A stretch of DNA of 64,000 bases from the NCBI GenBank assembly GCA_012064415.1, contig SSNU01000404.1, forward strand, positions 1 through 64,000, in the 5' to 3' direction. Origin of the DNA: Gyrodactylus bullatarudis (lineage: Eukaryota > Platyhelminthes > Monogenea > Gyrodactylidea > Gyrodactylidae). The notes below the pieces were generated by a model that searched no databases, was not told where the DNA came from, and saw only the letters and a program-made list of their open reading frames with translations. Positions 49,677 through 59,443 of this stretch are shown here, one piece after another; position 1 is the stretch's first letter, and the number at the start of each line of letters is the position of its first letter. A program made the translations under genes and the position numbers.

Positions 49677-49722
49677 AGATGTATGCGCGTTTCGTCCTTA
49701 TTAGGACTCGTCAGTACACCAT
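49677..49722 (-). ncRNA. Hammerhead ribozyme-like motif
   Basis: On the minus strand, CTGACGAG (49714-49707) and GAAAC (49693-49689) are the two conserved core strands. They are closed by stem II GTCC/GGAC with a six-nt TAATAA loop. Stem I can form from GGTGTA (49720-49715) and TACATC (49684-49679). Stem III is minimal (A-CGCGC-A), as in schistosome-type ribozymes. The nucleotide pair before the cleavage site is not the clean GU-H form: an AU-A or CA reading is possible. This copy may therefore be weak or inactive. Confidence 0.65.
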
Positions 49723-49727
49723 AGCCT

Positions 49728-49772
49728 GGATTCGTTGTGAGGCAACGCTTCTAACCACTAGGCCAGAACCCC
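49728..49772 (-). other. tRNA-derived head with A-box-like and degenerate B-box sequences
   Basis: On the minus strand, TGGCCTAGTGG (49765-49755) fits the RNA polymerase III A-box consensus TRGYNNARNGG. ACAACGAATCC (49738-49728) fits 7 of 11 B-box positions. The two boxes are only 16 nt apart, much closer than in a tRNA gene, so this is a shortened tRNA-like head and not a working tRNA. Confidence 0.5.
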
Positions 49773-49943
49773 CGTTCGTCTCCTATCACTCAACAATCCC
49801 ATAGTAATAACCAGTGACCACACTTAGCTAGTAGGTTTAATGTCTAAAAACAATGTAATTTCTACTTAGTGCTTATTCAAAAAAAACCAGTGTGTAGGTG
49901 GTGTTAATACTATGGGATTGTTGAGTGAAAGTAAGTAGTTATT

Positions 49944-50794
49944 TTCATATAACATATTTCTTAGATTGTAAGACCTTTCAATTCTGATCGAAGAATCAGA
50001 GAATTTTTTTATGATGATTTATATTGACTTGACTTTTGATTGGAGAATCCAATCCTTAAATACAGCAAAAGAAGTAGAAGAAGAAGAAGTGGGATTATTA
50101 TCCTTACTCTATAGAAATGGAGCATTATTATTTTTATGCTTCATTATTACATAATCAATACACTTTGGATATGTACATACTACATAAATATACTGAATAG
50201 TCTAAGAGAGAAAAAGTGATAGATTAAAGGGAAGAAGACAGCATACAAACAAAAAGAAGATGTTTGATATCATAGATATACTACTTATATTATTTTATTT
50301 CATATTTTCATCAGTCTAATCTGATATCTCTCTGTGTGTGTGATGAGAAACAGAAGAAGAATAATATTTGTCCGAGGTGAAAGAAAATTTCTTCTGGGTT
50401 GGATAGGATCTCAGAGCAATATGGTTATAATAATTACTAAAAACTAGAAGGAGGAGGAGGTTGACTGGAAAGAAAGTGGGTGTTATAATGAAATATTCTC
50501 AAATAATCATAACCAATGATATATTTGATAGTATTATTAGAAATAATATCAAGATATGTATATCGAAATCTTACTCATATACAAAAAAGTACTATCATCC
50601 ATTGAAGGAGAATGGCATATGGACAGGCACATACACACCATATGTATAGACAAATAAATATATATTTTCGAGTATATTCATTATATACCCCCTAATATAT
50701 GTATATGCTAACTCATACCCCCTCTTTCATAATAAGCATATACAAGCATACAAATGTGGAATATTATATGATTAAAAGAAGAAATAATCGTGAG
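49944..50794. other. Upstream region of the spalt-like gene
   Basis: No gene is supported. Purine-rich patches (GAAGAAGAAGAAG near 50077, GGAGGAGGAGG near 50450) and AT-rich runs may belong to the promoter, but I recognise no specific binding site. Confidence 0.4.
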
Positions 50795-50803
50795 TATAAA
50801 TAG
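50795..50803 (+). promoter_or_regulatory. TATA box of the spalt-like gene
   Basis: TATAAATAG lies 58 bp before the ATG at 50861, giving a predicted start about 30 bp downstream and a 5' UTR of about 35 nt. Inferred from sequence and spacing only; trans-splicing would change the mature 5' end. Confidence 0.45.
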
Positions 50804-50860
50804 CACGAGTATCAAAGTTAGCTGGAAAGAGAAAAAAATTGTACGGGAACAAAATTCAAC

Positions 50861-53311
50861 ATGATGTTTTCTTACAACCCGCATTGTAATATTAATACAG
50901 ATGTCAGACTGGACCGAGTCCAACGTGAAATTGAAGATATTATCAGAGTCTTTGATTGCAAGATGAGAAGTCGTCTTGTTAAAAGGACAAACCTCAAATC
51001 GGTGATGAATCACCTTGAAGTTCTTAGAAAATCAGAGGTATTTGATAAAGAAGAAGTGGAAAGGACCCTGGCTCAAGCAAGAAAGATAATTGCCCACTTG
51101 AACTTGTCCATCTCATCAGGAGTACTTAGAAAGGGGACTAATAATTCTCGGCGAAATCGGGGAAATGTAAAATCTCCTAGAATTAATAATACCAGACTCG
51201 ATTCCGATATGGGTGAGTTGAAATCATGCAAATTATTAATTTTCCTCTCAAAGCCATGAATATGATTTTATTTATTTCATAATGTATCTTTTCTAACCAG
51301 GTGCATCGGTTGAGAAATGTCGAAATGCCGAAATGTCAACTGAAGATAGAAGGATTCCATTATTTTCCGATAGTTCAATTACAATAGACCATCAATTTCA
51401 TGTAGACAACCAAGAATCAAGTTATAATAAAAATGAAAATATTATGAAGAATGATGATTATGACAATTGCGAAGAAAGTTTAACAAATAAGTTTACCTGT
51501 AGCACCCCAACGAAGGCATTAGATTTGTCAACAAAACTAGAGGAAATGGAACCATGGTTAAGGTTTAAACTTTTGGCTAACAAACTATTCTCGCCATCTG
51601 GAGGTAATTTTGACAACGGGAATAATAATTTCTTGCGAAATTTCTTGTCCACATCAACAGGCCAAAAGCAACAACAAAACAAGAACATTTTGATACAGAA
51701 TTCTAGTAAAAAGGAAGAATGTCAAATGTCAGAGATACTTCCTCAACCGGCTAATCCCTTCCAAATTATGTTCAGTAGTCAGAATTGGACACCACCTTCT
51801 CTGACTAATAACCAAAATGTTCCATCTAACATGCGTAATTCAGATAAAACGAATTTTATGAACAACATGAGCCTCATATCAGCCTGTGCTATGGCCATGA
51901 AGAATCAACGAACAGAACCACAAAATATTCCACAGAATAAAGAGAAACTATCTCTATTTCCAGACTTACAGTCAATGTTTGATTCTAAACCCATGAGTAG
52001 AATGTCACAAAATACTTGCGATTTTAGACAACTGAAGCATCATCAACAAAATAATAGTTCTGATTCTAGTCCTAATGTATTTGAAAAGGAAAATTCATTA
52101 CAAAGCGAATCACAAAATAATCAGCGAAACTCTCCATCGACACCAGCAAGAGCTCGTCAGTCTGAAGATTATCTTGAACAGTTTATGAAAGTTGATCAAA
52201 CTCAAAATATAATGTGGCGTCAATTGGCCGACAGATATCAAAGAAATCTAGCACCTAATCAATGCGGAGTTTGCAGTAAAGTTTTGAGTTGTCGCAGTGC
52301 TCTTACTATGCATTATCGTGTGCATACTGGTACGTTTCTCATATCGCCTATCCTTTTATAAATAGCATGCAATCTGAATTGAGGATGAAACTCAATCTCT
52401 AACTTATGTAAAAATTTATTTATATTTAATATGAAATTTAAACTTAAGGAACAGCGTGAATTTATTTCATCCTCTGAATAATTTATAAGATTATGTAAAG
52501 AAAGATGAATGATATTGTTTTAGAAACGACAAAAAGTAGATAAACTTTCAATAGCTACGCAGATTATCTGTGGTATGGAATAAGTCATGTCATTTAACGT
52601 TTATTCTCCCTAATTCGAGATATGAGCACGCGTCTTTTATGCGTGTTTCAAAGTGTAATAATAATTTTTGAAATTTATTTTTCATTTTAGAGGAAAGGCC
52701 TTTTGTATGTACAGTCTGTGACAAACGCTTCTCTACCAAGGGAAATCTAAAAACACATTTGGGTGTAAGTTTAAAGAAATTCAAAAGAATTTACTCCACA
52801 TATGATTTAACTCGAACACATTTAGCAACACCAAGAAACAATCGATGCTTATAGAGCAGCAGCTGCAAATGCTATTGCTACTGGAGGTACCATGCCAAAG
52901 CCACCGCCAATTCCATCAACTGGTCAAAGTTGTATGACTCAAGGAGATAATGATGGTATGCCCAAATCTTTAGTTCGCAGTCCAACAATCAAGTCGAAAA
53001 ACTCTGATCATAATAAAGTTAACGAGCGTTCCTCTGAGTATGAGTATGATTTAGAGGGGGAAGATGATCTTGAAAATGCTATCAGTCAGAGAGAAATAAT
53101 TGGTAGTGAGAGAAGAGATAATCAATTTTCTGGCATTTGGAATAACTTCAAAAATAACCTTCAGTCTCCAGACGATGTTCCCAAGTTTCCAGATGTAATG
53201 CAAAAATTCAAGAATATTATTGAGCAACATAGACAAAATAACTTCCACTCAGAGCCATTAAAATTATTCAAGAAGGAGAATTCAATTTTTGACATTTCCG
53301 TTGGCAAATGA
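50861..53311 (+). CDS. Spalt/SALL-like zinc-finger transcription factor, four exons, 646 aa
   Basis: Exons: 50861-51212, 51301-52329, 52691-52764, 52826-53311 (1941 nt). Two adjacent C2H2 fingers (residues ~439-459 [21 protein letters not shown] and ~467-487 [21 protein letters not shown]) form the paired finger of Spalt/SALL proteins, recognised by SALxMHxRxH and [12 protein letters not shown] proteins bind AT-rich DNA and regulate development (family knowledge). The linker reads HTEERPF where HTGERPF is usual. Only this one pair is present, whereas most SALL proteins have several. The N-terminal ~90 residues are helical and charged; the middle is Asn/Gln/Ser-rich; the tail ([20 protein letters not shown], acidic stretch) is low-complexity. 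Introns are 88, 361 and 61 nt, the second splitting the linker between the fingers. The start is the first of two ATGs after the TATA box. Confidence 0.82.
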
Positions 53312-54915
53312 ATATATTCTAGCCTTTGATAGGTTTGATAATTTTTTTTGGTTTTATTTTATCATTGTTAAAAAGAAACATAGAGAGATTAATCTGAAAG
53401 TTCTTCTTGTAATTAAAATTCAAAAAATTATTCATGTAATACTTGATAAATCTATTAAAAATTGAAAAAATACAATCTTTTATTGCAATAAATTGTTGAA
53501 AAAATTTACGATTATGCTAGCGTCGGTAGAGAAAATTATAGAGAAAAAATCAGAAATTTAAGAACAATTCAAAAGTAAAATGAAATTTAAGAATATTTAA
53601 AATTTATTTTCGCATCAACAATTTTTTAAATTGACTACATCGTTGTTCGCTTGCTACATAAAAATGGTTAAATTTATCTTCTAAAAACGGCTGATTAAGC
53701 ACCGAATTATTGAACCATTCTTCAAGGTTGAAATCATAATTTTTTACAAGTTTGTTTCCAGAGTTCATGTTTCGACAGAAGTCAAGAAGATTTATAATAA
53801 TGATTTCTTATTGAATTAATAAATGTATAATTTCAAAGAAAAAAATGTAATCATAAGGGAAAAATGAGTCTTCCTAGTTAGTTGAAAATGAATTAAATTC
53901 GCTTCATTGAATATGCTTGTAAAACAAACAACCTAGTCCAAATTATAGGGATTAGGTATCCCTAATCAAAAGAAAACATTGATGACAAGATTTTGAAAAA
54001 TCTAACACGATCATCAAGGGTTACTAATTTTCTAACTTGTGTGATTAGAAAAATAATAATTTGGGACATAAAGGGTTAAAAAACTTGAACTGAATTTTTT
54101 AAATAGGAAAATTAACAAATTGGCTGAGGCTTCGTAATTCTATCAGGAAAACATATTCTTTTGCTTATATAATGCTTTATCTTTATAGAATAAAGGATTA
54201 ATCTATTTTTAAACTTGTAACCATGTTTCTCTTTATCAGAGATAAGTTTGATTTTTAAAATTTATTTTGAAATAATTTCTTCATCTCTAGGAATAAGCTA
54301 ATCCTAATTCAAGCCTTAAAAATCTTGGTAAATGAATTTAAGTTTGACCATTTTAGAGAAGCAACCTTTTAATGTTACTAATCTGGCAAAAGACCTGTAC
54401 AAAAATGCCTGAAACCAAATTTTCTACAGCTTCATTCATGTGGAATCTTTCAAGACAACTGTCATAGCAACACCAATGAGGTCTTGAGACACCTAGTGAT
54501 AGTTTACATAACAAATTTGGTCGTTGAATATTTCGAGTGATACTCAATGATAACAAGATGTACTCTGGGCAAAAAGTCATATTTATTTAAACCACATGGC
54601 AACATTCAACCACTTGTTATATTGTATTAATAAAGGGCACTTGAAATTTATATCTCTATCCCCATGTCAAAATGTTTTTACAGTGATGAAAAAAGAAGGG
54701 GAGAAGAGCTACAGGGAAATTTTGATTTTTAACGCTTGTGAAGCAAGTTCATAATTTTTCCGTTCTCAAGCTCAAAAAAAACATCTTTAGTGGGAGTAAA
54801 GTTATCTTATTAGTTTATAGTTTTGTTGAAATAGAAAATACATGTATTGTATCCAAGATAATATTACTACTTTTGTGAAGGCACATGTTCTAGAAAAATT
54901 TTCTTCGCCGATATT
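53312..54915. other. Downstream of the spalt-like gene, no further gene recognised
   Basis: AATAAA at 53487-53492 is a candidate poly(A) signal. 53631-53657 is a diverged copy of the outer end of the 13.6-kb hairpin. A minus-strand frame at 54353-54580 (CPEYILLSLSITRNIQRPNL...) has some transposon-like look but is unassigned. Confidence 0.45.
53631..53657 (+). repeat. Solo end of the hairpin (MITE-like) family
   Basis: TTGACTACATCGTTGTTCGC-TTGCTAC matches TTGACTATAACGCTGTTCGC-TTGCTAC at 13635-13661 with three differences in 27 bp. The match fades after this. Confidence 0.5.
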
Positions 54916-55470
54916 CAGCTCCCACAAGGTACTGAGGGTGCCCTCTTTAAATTCGCAGACGATCTGAAATTTTTCTTTAAGGTGAAAAATTCCTTTGGTA
55001 TAATTAAAATCAACCACAACTTCTCCCTTCTCAAAGATTCATTTGAAACCATGAGGCTCTATATAAATAGAGATAAATGCAAAATAATGCTCCCATCGGG
55101 CCTCCGTGCAACCCTCATTGAATCTCTTCTACTTCCTGGAGAAATTGTCTCCTTCACTTCTGATCTAGGTTTCGGTATAAGCTTAAAACTAAAAATTGAC
55201 CCTTCCTAAAATCTATCTAAAATAAACTCCATGGCCATGGTAATTCTTAAATTATCCAAATCATTATCTTTAAGAATTAAGTCGTATAAGTCATTAGTGC
55301 TCACACACTTTGACTATATCTCACCCTTGTTAATAAACTTGACTAATGACCAAGCCGCCTACGCCGAATTTTGCTTGGTTGGTTTGGGGAAAGATTTTCA
55401 AATCCAATTGGATTGCAATAAAAGACCCATTCAAATTGAACTTTTTCACGTCTTCAATTGTGCTTTCTAA
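54916..55470 (+). pseudogene. LINE reverse transcriptase relic with internal deletion
   Basis: One frame reads QLPQGTEGALFKFADDLKFF, then INHNFSLLKDSFETMRLYIN and RDKCKIMLPSG, then the SLLLPGEIVSFTSDLGFGI block. PQG and FADD are catalytic-palm motifs of non-LTR reverse transcriptases and normally lie tens of residues apart. Here they are six residues apart, so the segment between was deleted. The frame is interrupted by a stop at 55207-55209 and resumes with LRIKSYKSLVLTHFDYISPL. On the minus strand 55533-55330 another open frame (FNLNGSFIAIQLDLKIF...) may be a separate inserted relic. Same family as 40490-40880. Confidence 0.8.
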
Positions 55471-55533
55471 CAATTTTTCATGAGCCCAATGATACCTCAC
55501 TTCCTTATCTGCGGTACTCAAATCAGGGACCAT

Positions 55534-56435
55534 TTTAGTTTAACCTCAATAGATATTAGGATTGTCTTTGATACAGTGTTAACTTAAGTAGAGAGAAGAG
55601 TTCTCACAAAAATATTCAAGTTTTATTTTAGAAGCTGTCGCCCTCTTCTGAACTACATTGTAACCTACTAGCAATTTGAAGGTACTGTTAACTTTCGGCC
55701 AACATTTTACAATTATTTTCCTTGTTTCTTACCAAAAAGGAATAATTTATTTTACGACATGTCTATCTAACGATGATTTTAATTCTTCGATCGCCATTCA
55801 TTTTAAGTATCTTTGTCAGAATCACTTAACCTCAAATAATTAGGTTTTTAGCCACAAAAAGTTATTACCAAAAATTCCAATCAAATTACTTCTATACTCT
55901 CAATTTGATCTGATATTGATCAACATTCTCAAGTTTTTAAATACATTCAAATAAATAAATTTTTAAATAAGTGTGATTTGTGAAAACATCAAACATCGAA
56001 GTTGAAAATTGAAATTTATTATTTTATTCGTCGACTACTTTAAAGTATTCACATATTTCCTCTTCATATTTTAGATGTCCAGTTTAGACTAAAAAATTGC
56101 GTAAAAAATGACTTACTCTAATCTCCCTTTCACAAAAGTAAAATGTTTTACAAATTTCTAAAATAATTAAAATAACTAATTGCTTACAAGATATGATGGA
56201 CAGCCAGCCTTGTCATCTGAAAACACAATTTTTACAGGAGAAAAATAAATATGTGAGAATTTATCATATTTAATCTTCCAAAAATTTTCCAAATTCATGA
56301 TTATCTCTGCAAAGTACTTGTTTGTTAAGAAGATTGATCTTATCCCATCAAAGGATAGATATTCAATAATTCTTTCAACTATATTTCTGTGTAAATTTAA
56401 AATACCAAAGCGTGGATTAATTTGAAGATCTAAAA
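55534..56435. other. Spacer before the 56-60 kb gene cluster
   Basis: AT-rich, no supported gene or repeat. Confidence 0.4.
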
Positions 56436-57007
56436 TTATAGAAACTTTTTACTTCTGTGTATCTGTACGAGAGCCCTTTCAATAACTCTGTCGATTAATT
56501 GAATTTGGCACTCCAAAATAGAACAAGAATTCGAGATAGCTTCGTGAATTTTTATAGATTTGGAAGTAGAAGTAATTATGAAATATTTCAACGAATTGAT
56601 AACAAAGAATATGAGATTAAATTCTAGATAATTTGCTCGTATTTTATAACTACTATTGACACTAATATAGATAGATTCTTTGATTTCACAGGATCTTTCC
56701 TTCAATAAATCTGTGAAAAGTGAAATGAATTTATTGTCATCAATTTTAGTCAAATCAGTTATCAAAAATATTATATCTCCATTTCGTACGTTTACTTCTG
56801 ATAGCAATAGATTTTTATCTTGATTAGAATATCGTGTTTTTTTATCAAGAGAGAGATATAGAGAGAAGCTTTAATAAGAATTTATATTTACTTATTTTTT
56901 ATATCAAAATGATCAACAGCAATCTCGAAAATATGACTCAAACAGGGGCAAGATTCATTAAGAGTAATAATCTTGTTAATTTCGTTAAATCTTAAAATCA
57001 ATTTCAT
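56436..57007 (-). CDS. Unknown protein, probably two exons, about 182 aa
   Basis: A 5' exon (57007-56892) opens MKLILRFNEINKIITLNESC and continues CPCLSHIFEIAVDHFDIKN. A long open frame (56868-56436) contains LLLSEVNVRNGDIIFLITDL and continues to RALVQIHRSKKFL. The two are in different frames. The only join I can make that keeps both uses a 23-nt intron (56891-56869, GTAAATATAA...TTAAAG), giving DIKN-NFSLYLSLD. The strand-like DIIFLITD and IYISVNSSY recall a von Willebrand A-type fold, but this is weak. It starts 69 bp from the divergent TMEM107-like gene, so they likely share a promoter. Function unknown; the splice is the least certain in the window. Confidence 0.45.
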
Positions 57008-57075
57008 CAAATAATTAGTTAATCGAAACAAAAATTTATTGAGAATGCTAAGTTGTTTTAAATAACTTTTTGAGA

Positions 57076-57499
57076 ATGTTCAAAAATGTAAATCAACTTT
57101 TGAAGATACTATACAGCATTAATCTAGTGCTATCGATAAATTTACTTTACACCAAAGTAACATGTGCTTTAAATAATTTTAAGAATTATCTTACTATTTC
57201 TGATTATAAATCTAACCATGAATTATCTTTAGGAATCGTAATAATTGTTTTGCAGCTGCTTACATTGTTCTTTTCTATAACTAATAGAACATTTATCAAT
57301 AACCTGGAGACATTGGGTAAATAAATCATTCTATTTTCTCAAACTAGCATTTCTTGTGGAATATGTACAAACTATCAGTTTACTTCTTATGAATTTTGGG
57401 TACAATTCGTCCTTGATATTCTACACTTCTATAACGTGCTCGATTATGTCCTTGTGCTCAGAGATTATTTGTTTCGCATTTTCAATAAAACTTTCTTAA
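57076..57499 (+). CDS. Small four-helix membrane protein, possibly TMEM107-like, two exons, 130 aa
   Basis: Exons 57076-57316 and 57348-57499 flank a 31-nt intron; the join turns a 'LETLGK stop' into LETLAFLVEYVQTISLLLMN. Four hydrophobic segments are visible: ILYSINLVLSINLLY, SLGIVIIVLQLLTLFFSI, AFLVEYVQTISLLL and LIFYTSITCSIMSLCSEIIC. Length, spacing and the pattern near NRTFINNLETLAFLV and the last helix resemble TMEM107, a ciliary transition-zone protein of about 140 aa. The resemblance is by eye and weak, and the usual His in the third helix region is not kept. The ATG at 57076 (MFKNVNQLLK) is the first in frame. AATAAA at about 57531-57536 follows. It lies 185 bp upstream of the ZIP gene on the same strand. 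Confidence 0.6.
57317..57347 (+). other. 31-nt intron of the TMEM107-like gene
   Basis: GTAAATAAATC...CTCAAACTAG. Removing it extends the frame by 50 codons of hydrophobic sequence. Confidence 0.6.
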
Positions 57500-57684
57500 A
57501 TATCTTAACCGAGACTTTGGAATTCGCTCTCAAATAAATTTTTGGTTTTTTAAAACTAACCAATGAGAGTTCTAGTTGTAGTTTTATCACTATCCAATCA
57601 AATCATAGTATTTTTAACTATAAAATATATGCACCATAAATAAAATAATTAATGCACAACACATATTTTTAATGTAAAAGTTCG

Positions 57685-58747
57685 ATGTTTTCACAAAAAA
57701 TTAATGTCACAGATGATATTTTAAGTCTAAAGATATGGTTATCGATAACCCTCTTTCTCTCAGTTATCATAGCCGTATTATTGCCGATCGGTATATTTAG
57801 AATTATTTTATATCGTTGGAAAGTCTATAGACAATCAAATAGACTTGATCATCTACAAGAAGAAAATATGACCATGCTAGGTAACTCAAGAGACGTAGAA
57901 AGTTTAGAAATCCTAATTGAAAAAGTGAAAAAACATTGCTCCCGTCTGACATGTTCGGCTGCTGGAGTTTTTATTGGAGCTGGTAAGATGGATTATTGAT
58001 TATATCCTTTTATTTATAGCAATTCTCGATGTTTATCCTGATTGCAAGGAGGCTTTTGATGATTATTTTGCGCGTTATGATCCCACTAAAGACAGCATGA
58101 TTTATTCTGGACTTTGTTTATTCGCTGGTTTTGTTTTGATATTGCTCATTGAAACAATAGCAGAAAATTGTTTCCACCGACCAAGGGAAGGCTATATTAG
58201 ACAAATGGATGAAGATTCTTTCGTCGACATAGATATGCGAAATCATGATGATTTGTCAGTATTAAGAAATCTTATTATTGTAATTGCCTTGTCAGTTCAT
58301 TCAGTTTTCGAGGGACTGTCAATAGGACTCGTTGATTCAAGGAAAGATGTTCTCTCTAACTTTATAGCAATTTCCATACACAAAGTAATTATATCAATAA
58401 CATTGGGTCTAAGAATAGTCCCAATTATATCGAATCAATCAGATGATGGAATTAATAGAAAGAGAATAAGTCTTCAGTTAATTTCAGCCTTCGTTTTTGC
58501 AATAGCTTCCCCAATTGGAATAATGGCCGGATGTAGCATAGTCAATGGAAAAATAAATATGTTTTCCCAATTGTTGATTTCCATACTCCAGGGTATTGCA
58601 GCTGGAACATTTTTCTATATAGTGTTTGCTGAAATGCTACCAGAAAACCTGTTCGATAAAGAGGTACGTGGGAAAGAGAAATTCTTGAGAATATTCTTAT
58701 TTATCGTTGGTATAACACTTATATCATGTTTTATAATATTACTGTGA
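57685..58747 (+). CDS. ZIP-family zinc transporter (SLC39A1-3 type), two exons, 341 aa
   Basis: Exons 57685-57982 and 58020-58747 are split by a 37-nt intron; the join gives AAGVFIGAAILDVYPDCKEA. ZIP features follow in order: an N-terminal helix, TM2/TM3 with GVFIGAAILDVYPD, a cytoplasmic loop, TM4 HSVFEGLSIGL, TM5 AISIHKVIISITLGL, and TM7 LQGIAAGTFFYIVFAEMLPE. The His of HSVFEGL, the Glu in the same motif and the HK of TM5 are the metal-pathway residues of this family. ZIPs move zinc or iron into the cytosol across the plasma or organelle membrane. The cytoplasmic loop lacks a His-rich cluster. The gene ends 42 bp from the convergent pygopus-like gene, so their 3' UTRs must be very short or overlap. 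Confidence 0.88.
57983..58019 (+). other. 37-nt intron of the ZIP gene
   Basis: GGAGCTG is followed by GTAAGATGG...TTTATAG and then CAATTCTC. It falls inside a conserved transmembrane segment, so the join is well supported by homology. Confidence 0.85.
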
Positions 58748-58789
58748 AAAAAATATTTTTATAAATTATAAATTAATTAAATAAATTAA

Positions 58790-59297
58790 TTACTGAACAA
58801 ATGGAATATGTGGCATATTCATAGGGCAAGCATTACAAATCCATTTAGCCATAGGTTCTGATTTCAAAATAGAAAATGCATCAAAAGAAAGACCACTGCA
58901 GGCCATGTGATACCAAAGTTGACAATTAGCTTCACATTGTATAGGGAAGTTGGCAGCATAAGACTGATCATACTTTGCAAATTCATTGGAATTTTTAAAA
59001 TTCTTCTTACAAAAACTACACAATGTGCCTTTTGGCAGGTGTGGGAAATTCGATAAAAATGTATAAGGAGTTTGTGGTTCTATTTTATTCGTATAATTCT
59101 GATTATAAAAGTTCTGATTTGACCATTGATCATCTGAAGAAGTAAAATTTCAGTTACTTACTCGCAACTGGAATTATCTTATTATCAGTATTGAGATTTT
59201 GGTAATCGGAATATGATTGACTGGAGTTTGATTGAATATAGGAATTTTGATTATCTATATTTTGCATTGGTGCCTGTTGAAAGTTGTTGTTGTACAT
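58790..59297 (-). CDS. Pygopus-like PHD finger protein, two exons, 159 aa
   Basis: Exons 59297-59162 and 59133-58790 flank a 28-nt intron. The N-terminal half (MYNNNFQQAPMQNIDNQNSY...) is Asn/Gln/Ser/Tyr-rich and disordered. The C-terminal part is a PHD finger: CSFCKKNF (residues ~88), CEANCQLWYHMACSGLSFDA, then EPMAKWICNAC. This order and the W-Y-H, C-x-GL-x3-A and E-x2-A-x-W-x-C features match the PHD of Pygopus, which in Wnt signalling binds BCL9/Legless and methylated histone H3 tails in the nucleus. The insert between the first Cys pair and CEANC is longer than usual. A classical NPF motif was not found in the N-terminus; NFPHLPKG lies just before the finger. It is divergently arranged with the gene at 59444 (146 bp apart). 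Confidence 0.75.
59134..59161 (-). other. 28-nt intron of the pygopus-like gene
   Basis: On the minus strand GTTGCGA is followed by GTAAGTAACT...CTTCTTCAG and then ATGATCAATGG. Without removal the frame stops at once (TAA within the intron). Confidence 0.75.
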
Positions 59298-59443
59298 TTT
59301 GAAAGAAAAAAACTCAATAATGAACTAGATGACTAAATCATTAAGAGATTATTTCAGTTCATTTTTCATAAAAGGTATATTTTTCAAAAAAGCGCCCTTA
59401 ATTAAAACAATATTTGAGAGATAAACATATTTTGTTTCAAGTA
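59298..59443. promoter_or_regulatory. Divergent promoter region between pygopus-like gene and the acidic protein gene
   Basis: 146 bp separates the two start codons. No clear TATA box or binding motif. Confidence 0.4.

Larger units (their letters stand above)
49503..49943 (-). mobile_element. tRNA-like-head retroelement with hammerhead ribozyme and nested inverted repeats
   Basis: It is bounded by a 14-bp direct repeat AGTAAGTAGTTATT (49503-49516 and 49930-49943), a plausible target-site duplication. Inside, a perfect 42-bp inverted repeat (49520-49561 and 49801-49842) encloses the minus-strand tRNA-like region and hammerhead motif. A second inverted repeat of about 21 bp (49787-49807 and 49908-49928, TACTATGGGATTGTTGAGTG-A) overlaps it. 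No protein frame is present. A related truncated copy is at 7575-7680. Amplified hammerhead elements with tRNA-derived heads are known (the schistosome SM-alpha family), and hammerhead retrozymes occur in animals; this looks like one of that general kind. Confidence 0.6.

Noticed and set aside
49728..49772. tRNA gene
   Set aside because: Box spacing is far too short and no cloverleaf can be drawn; only a tRNA-derived head.
50708..51013. 101-codon minus-strand frame with a hydrophobic segment
   Set aside because: It overlaps the promoter and first coding exon of the spalt-like gene on the opposite strand.
57974..58020. Second ZIP gene start at 57974
   Set aside because: This stretch is read-through of the 37-nt intron from a TTG; splicing joins both parts into one transporter.
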